Assembly (NCBI GenBank): GCA_958295665.1
Contig: OY282559.1
Span: 264,530,057 to 264,594,056 of the forward strand
DNA from: Tipula vernalis
Lineage: Eukaryota > Arthropoda > Insecta > Diptera > Tipulidae
Direction: 5' to 3'
Length of the DNA: 64,000 bases
The notes under the pieces are model-generated. The model did not search any database. It saw only the letters and a program-made list of their open reading frames with translations, and was not told the DNA's origin. The translations under genes and the position numbers were made by a program. The first letter of the stretch is position 1; the number at the start of each line of letters is the position of its first letter. Shown here piece after piece: positions 60,401 to 64,000 of this stretch.

Positions 60401-61346
60401 TAATGAAAAAATTTTAAAAATTCCAAAAACTGTGAAATATATTATAGTTTATCATAATTGGATCGGCTTGGTGACATTGGCCGCTATATGGCTTAGCTGT
60501 TCTAAGAAATATGCGGGGCCTTCGGGACATTTCCAGGATCGGCGCTAAATAATTATTTAAACCATCAAAATTCAGTCAACTTTTAAATTATCTGAAATAT
60601 AACTAGTAATGTTCTACACAATTGGATGCTTTTGGTTAACAAGATAAACGTATGGTCCTGCTATCTGAAAACGATGAAAAGAACCTATTTCCTGATGAAA
60701 AGAATTTATTTGGTGGTACGAAAAATCCAAAATTCCAAAAAATTTAAATTTTCAAATAATTTAAATTCCAATTGGAAAATAGCTAATTTAACAGTGTAAT
60801 TTTTTGTTATTTTTTTTAGCATAAACTTCACACTCATGCTGTAATACCATACAATAGCTAAGCACTCGCAGAACGACTGAAATATAGTATAGTGGAAATT
60901 TTTTGAAGTTTTAATGCCATCAAATATTTTGTCTAAAATCACGGTTCCAATCGTCAATTTTATTTGTTCTGCGAACGCTAATGCTAATTCCTGGTCGTCG
61001 TTACAACTTTATTTTATTCCGATAGGTAGTGCTTTTTCTATATTTCCAATCGGCAATAGAACGTTTGACGATAGGTAACATGACGTCTACCGGATTTTTC
61101 GTGAAGCTCGATTTTGATACAAATACTCCAATTTATGTCAAACTGCATTCCAAAATTTCAAGACAATTGATTAGTTATTAAATGAATAAAGTTTTAAATT
61201 GTTAAAATCAGTGAAAATATTTGAAAAAAGAATAAAAAGTGTATGGGAACTCTTATAATATTTATTCGTGTTATTATTTAATTGTTTGTTTTATTGTTTT
61301 TTATGTTGTGTAAACAATTTTTTTAGATTTATCTGTCAAAAGCAAA

Positions 61347-62753
61347 ATGAGTTCTCGAGGACAATATTGTGGTGTTCCACAATGCAATACCTATAGAAAG
61401 CCGGGAATATCGATGCACCAAATCCCGCGAATGATTTTGAACGACCGAACGAGGCTTCTTAAATGGAAAATTGCACTGAAAATGGGGAAACCATTCCCTA
61501 AATATTTTTCGATCTATAGCTGTCATTTTAAGAAGGAACAGATACTTGTGCCTATTTTGAGAACAAAACGGCGAAAAGCCAGACTTTTAGACTCAGCATT
61601 TCCAACGAAAAATTTACCACAATCATCTTGCGTTGTAAAAAAGTGTGCCAAAAAGATTCAGGCTAGGTACAATAGGCTAAGACAAAGAAATATTTCTAAA
61701 ATTTGGTAAGCTAGATTGAGTATATTGTAGGTTAAATTAGTTTTTATTTCATCTCTATTTGTATTTAAGTCGCAAAGAGTCCTAGAGGAAGTTCCTGAAA
61801 ACATCGCAGATAGTGAATTTGTTGATTTGAATACCACTGTTTGTAGAATACCACATCAGATAGTACAGCAATACTTCGGTGTACAGAATATTGTTTTAAC
61901 TTACCATAAATCATAAGAATTGAATTCAATGACGGGAATTCCAACTATAGATTTGTTAGACACAATAATAAATTGTTGTTCAATTATTCGGCCATCCGAA
62001 AAAGCAAACATCGGCTTATCGTTGAAACATCGGATCGTACTCACATTGTTTAGAATTAAAACTAATATGTCGAATATCCAAACGGCCAATTTGTTTAAGA
62101 TGAACTCAAAAACCACAAAAAAATATTTTAATGATTGCGTCCAACTACTTTCAAAAGCACTGGAATGTTGCATTTATTGGCCATCTAAAGAAGAAAACCA
62201 GAAAAGTATGCCTACTTGCTTTGCTACATTTCGGAATACAGTAACTGTGCTTGAGTGCACTGAAATAAAAACAGTTTAATTTCGATGCCTGACTTGCAGA
62301 ATATGCACCTACTCGCATTATAAGAGTGCTCATACAATTAAAATATTAATAGGTGTTTCCCCGTCCGGCCTTGTTAATTTTAAAAGTACAGTAGTAGGCG
62401 GTCGAACATCGGATATAGCTGTATTTAATTTGGCAAACTTATTAGATAAGTTGAAGCGCGGAGATGCTATGATGGTAGACATGGGCTTTATGATCAGCGA
62501 TGAGCTTGCGGAAGCAGGCATTGAGATGATTCGCCCACAATTTCTGTTTCACGGCCGAACGAAGTCTGATGTTGAAAGCGATAGACGAATAGCTGCTGCT
62601 CGGTTGCACGTGGAACGACGTTTATCTAGGATTAAACTATTCAAAATGTTATCGGAAAAGGTTTCGTTGCCTATACTGCCTTATATAGATGATATTACAA
62701 CAATTGTATGTGCCATTTCCAACTTAAGTACCCCAATTTTAAGGGACGACTAG
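61347..62753 (+). pseudogene. THAP-domain DDE transposase with one intron and an in-frame stop
   Basis: The transposase would bind and cut the element ends. Exon 1 (ATG 61347) encodes a THAP zinc finger: C8, C13, W40, C59 and H60 in a C2CH arrangement. A donor (ggtaagc near 61706) and an acceptor (atttaag near 61769) suggest an intron. Exon 2 gives VLTLFRIKTNMSNIQTANLF (helix-turn-helix), then the DDE_4 core: a VLECTEI segment at 62250 where relatives have DCTEI, TYSHYKSAHTIKILIGVS, MMVDMGF with aspartate at 62478, and HVER with glutamate at 62613. A TAA at 62277-62279 interrupts an otherwise continuous frame and the first catalytic aspartate reads as glutamate. The region 61770-61919 also has a stop at 61914. 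Confidence 0.82.
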
Positions 62754-63135
62754 TTCTTGTAAATTACTTAGATAATACAGGAAACAGATGAATTAATAAA
62801 AAATGTTCTCAATTTAATTCAGTCTTTTTATTTTTTACTCTTATCACATAAATAAACAAATCAAAAATTAACTCTCAGTCTTAATTTTTCCTTAAATATG
62901 AAAAAATTGCTAAATCGACATTTCAGTCTTAAAATTCAGCTATTTTCATTATTCTTAAAACATAAAAATATGTAAACAAACAAAAGTCCATGTTATTCTT
63001 AATATAAGTACATAGAGTATCACAAAATAATTTAAAAATAATAATAAAAATTATACGTATGTTAACAAAACAACAGCCAAAAATTCAGGATTAATTCTTA
63101 TTTTTAGTTATTCAAATAAATATGGTACGACATTT

Positions 63136-63956
63136 TCAAAATAAACTTTTGTTAGAGTCTTTATATATGTACGTTTCTAAAAACACTAAGTTCTTTGGAA
63201 CTCCTATTAATTTATACGTATTATCACAGCTGCTGTATATTAGTAAATCACACTCCGTTAAATTTGTCAATGCAAGGCCAAGTTGTATTTGTCCATAATA
63301 TTCATGCTTCTGTTTAAGCTGGTATTCATTGCGCTCATTTAGGATCAAATAAGGTAAAGTTGGAAGTAAGTCATTAGCTATTAAAAATTTCCCCTTTACG
63401 GGACATTTTATTTCCAACAGCTTCCATTCTTCACCGGTGAAAAAAAATCCATCCAGGCTTACCCCAAGAAGTGGAAGATCGGGCGAAATGATTGCCTCAA
63501 CAATTTTATTATGTTTACTAAAAGCTTGCTTAGCAAGTTTTTCAGCAAACTGGCCGTATCTAGTTGCATCATTACCGGCAAAATTTCCATTGTAAATGGA
63601 TTTTAACTTACGGCTCCAATTGGGATTTTTGTTGGAGGCATATGTAAATAAATTGTAGGACATACTTCCTGTTATCCGGATTTTCCGCTCTACGAGCCAT
63701 TGCGCACTTGATTGTTTAATTGTTGACTTACATTTGGCTAGTGCCTAGCTAGCATTTTTAACGACTTGATTGGCATATTGAATTGGCGTCGTATCGTCGA
63801 TAAAGTTTTGTGAAAAAGGCATAAACATTTTTAAAGCATCGTGGCATATAAATTGGTTGTACAGCTCGTCGTTATTATCACAAACAATCGCTTTTGTAGT
63901 GTGAAGTTCTGACCAATACGCCGCTTTCGTCTTAGCCAATTCAGATTTAGAAGCAG
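63136..63956 (-). pseudogene. YqaJ/lambda-exonuclease-type nuclease, 3' exon, one in-frame stop
   Basis: A nuclease of the PD-(D/E)XK superfamily. On the minus strand, an acceptor (ttctag, exon from 63956) leads to an open frame to 63136, broken by one TAG at 63745-63747. Conserved pieces: QWLVERKIRITGS, ATRYGQFAEKLAKQAF (catalytic glutamate), GVSLDGFF (catalytic aspartate), LLEIKCP (E-x-K) and YYGQIQLGLAL. All expected catalytic residues are present, so the sole visible lesion is the TAG. The 5' exons lie beyond the window; in relatives a zinc-binding SWIM-like segment often precedes this domain, which cannot be checked here. Confidence 0.85.
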
Positions 63957-64000
63957 CTAGAAATATTATAAATTATATTGGTTATTGGTTTTTATTATTG

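Larger units (their letters stand above)
56418..61065. mobile_element. Large foldback element with ~160-bp repeats in opposite orientations
   Basis: Unique outer arms of ~590 bp (56418-57005 and about 60400-60971) are inverted copies, sharing for example ttgacgattgga, tttaacagtgtaa, gcgccgatcctgg and gccccgca. Between them is an asymmetric set of tandem units: about five forward units (57006-57790), then about sixteen to seventeen reversed units (57791-60400). A block with cactacctatcgga lies inside the left arm (56506-56556) but outside the right arm (61005-61065), so arm order is rearranged. No coding. This is the hallmark of foldback (FB-type) elements. Confidence 0.88.
61066..64000. mobile_element. 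ISL2EU/IS4EU-like DNA transposon with transposase and YqaJ nuclease (runs off the window)
   Basis: Two convergent genes: a THAP-domain DDE transposase on the plus strand (61347-62753) and a YqaJ/lambda-exonuclease-type gene on the minus strand (63136-63956, continuing right). From memory, this pair of functions defines the ISL2EU group of PIF-related transposons. The left terminus should lie between about 61066 and 61300 but I could not identify it without the right end. 62757-63135 between the genes is AT-rich and holds only polyadenylation-like signals. Confidence 0.68.

Overview
The window looks like transposon-dense, AT-rich DNA from an insect, most likely a brachyceran fly. The evidence is the set of element families: a 17.6/297-like errantivirus, BEL/Pao, Jockey and LOA retrotransposons, piggyBac, mariner, PIF/Harbinger, hAT, Helitron and foldback elements. 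I find no convincing host gene, rRNA or tRNA. It reads as heterochromatin or a repeat island in which elements have inserted into one another.

Layout. 1-11381 is a decayed BEL/Pao retrotransposon. Its 5' LTR is cut by the window edge and its 3' LTR is at 11168-11381. A younger errantivirus (2354-8944) sits inside it, with 303-bp LTRs differing at about six positions, a CCCG target duplication, an open pol, a gag-protease deletion and a frameshifted env. 11511-24400 holds a Jockey-type reverse transcriptase on the minus strand, split by 11.8 kb bounded by inverted CAGTGTT ends (12020-23799). That insert contains a mariner relic, itself interrupted by a ~107-bp tandem repeat, and a structurally complete piggyBac element (17303-19964) with TTAA duplications and an uninterrupted transposase. 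26127-28355 is a 5'-truncated LOA-like element on the minus strand. 28564-31110 is a foldback-type element with ~0.7-kb inverted arms around unrecognised coding remnants.

34363-42495 is a PIF/Harbinger element with a MADF-domain gene on the plus strand and a convergent transposase on the minus strand. The transposase is split by a CR1/L2-group retrotransposon (about 36180-41735), which carries its own ~600-bp inverted-repeat element. 42600-46817 holds two Helitron fragments on the minus strand, one keeping a readable HUH motif. 49517-51371 is a TIR-bounded element of unknown class. 53000-54640 is a Ty3/gypsy pol relic on the minus strand. 55076-55889 is a short hAT element with an 8-bp target duplication. 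56418-61065 is a striking foldback: about 5 forward and 16-17 reversed copies of a ~160-bp unit between unique inverted arms.

61066-64000 (running off the end) is the most interesting gene pair: a THAP-domain DDE transposase converging on a YqaJ-type exonuclease. This two-gene plan matches, from memory, the ISL2EU/IS4EU DNA transposons. Each gene shows one obvious in-frame stop. Most coding regions in the window are broken; the piggyBac transposase is the clear exception.
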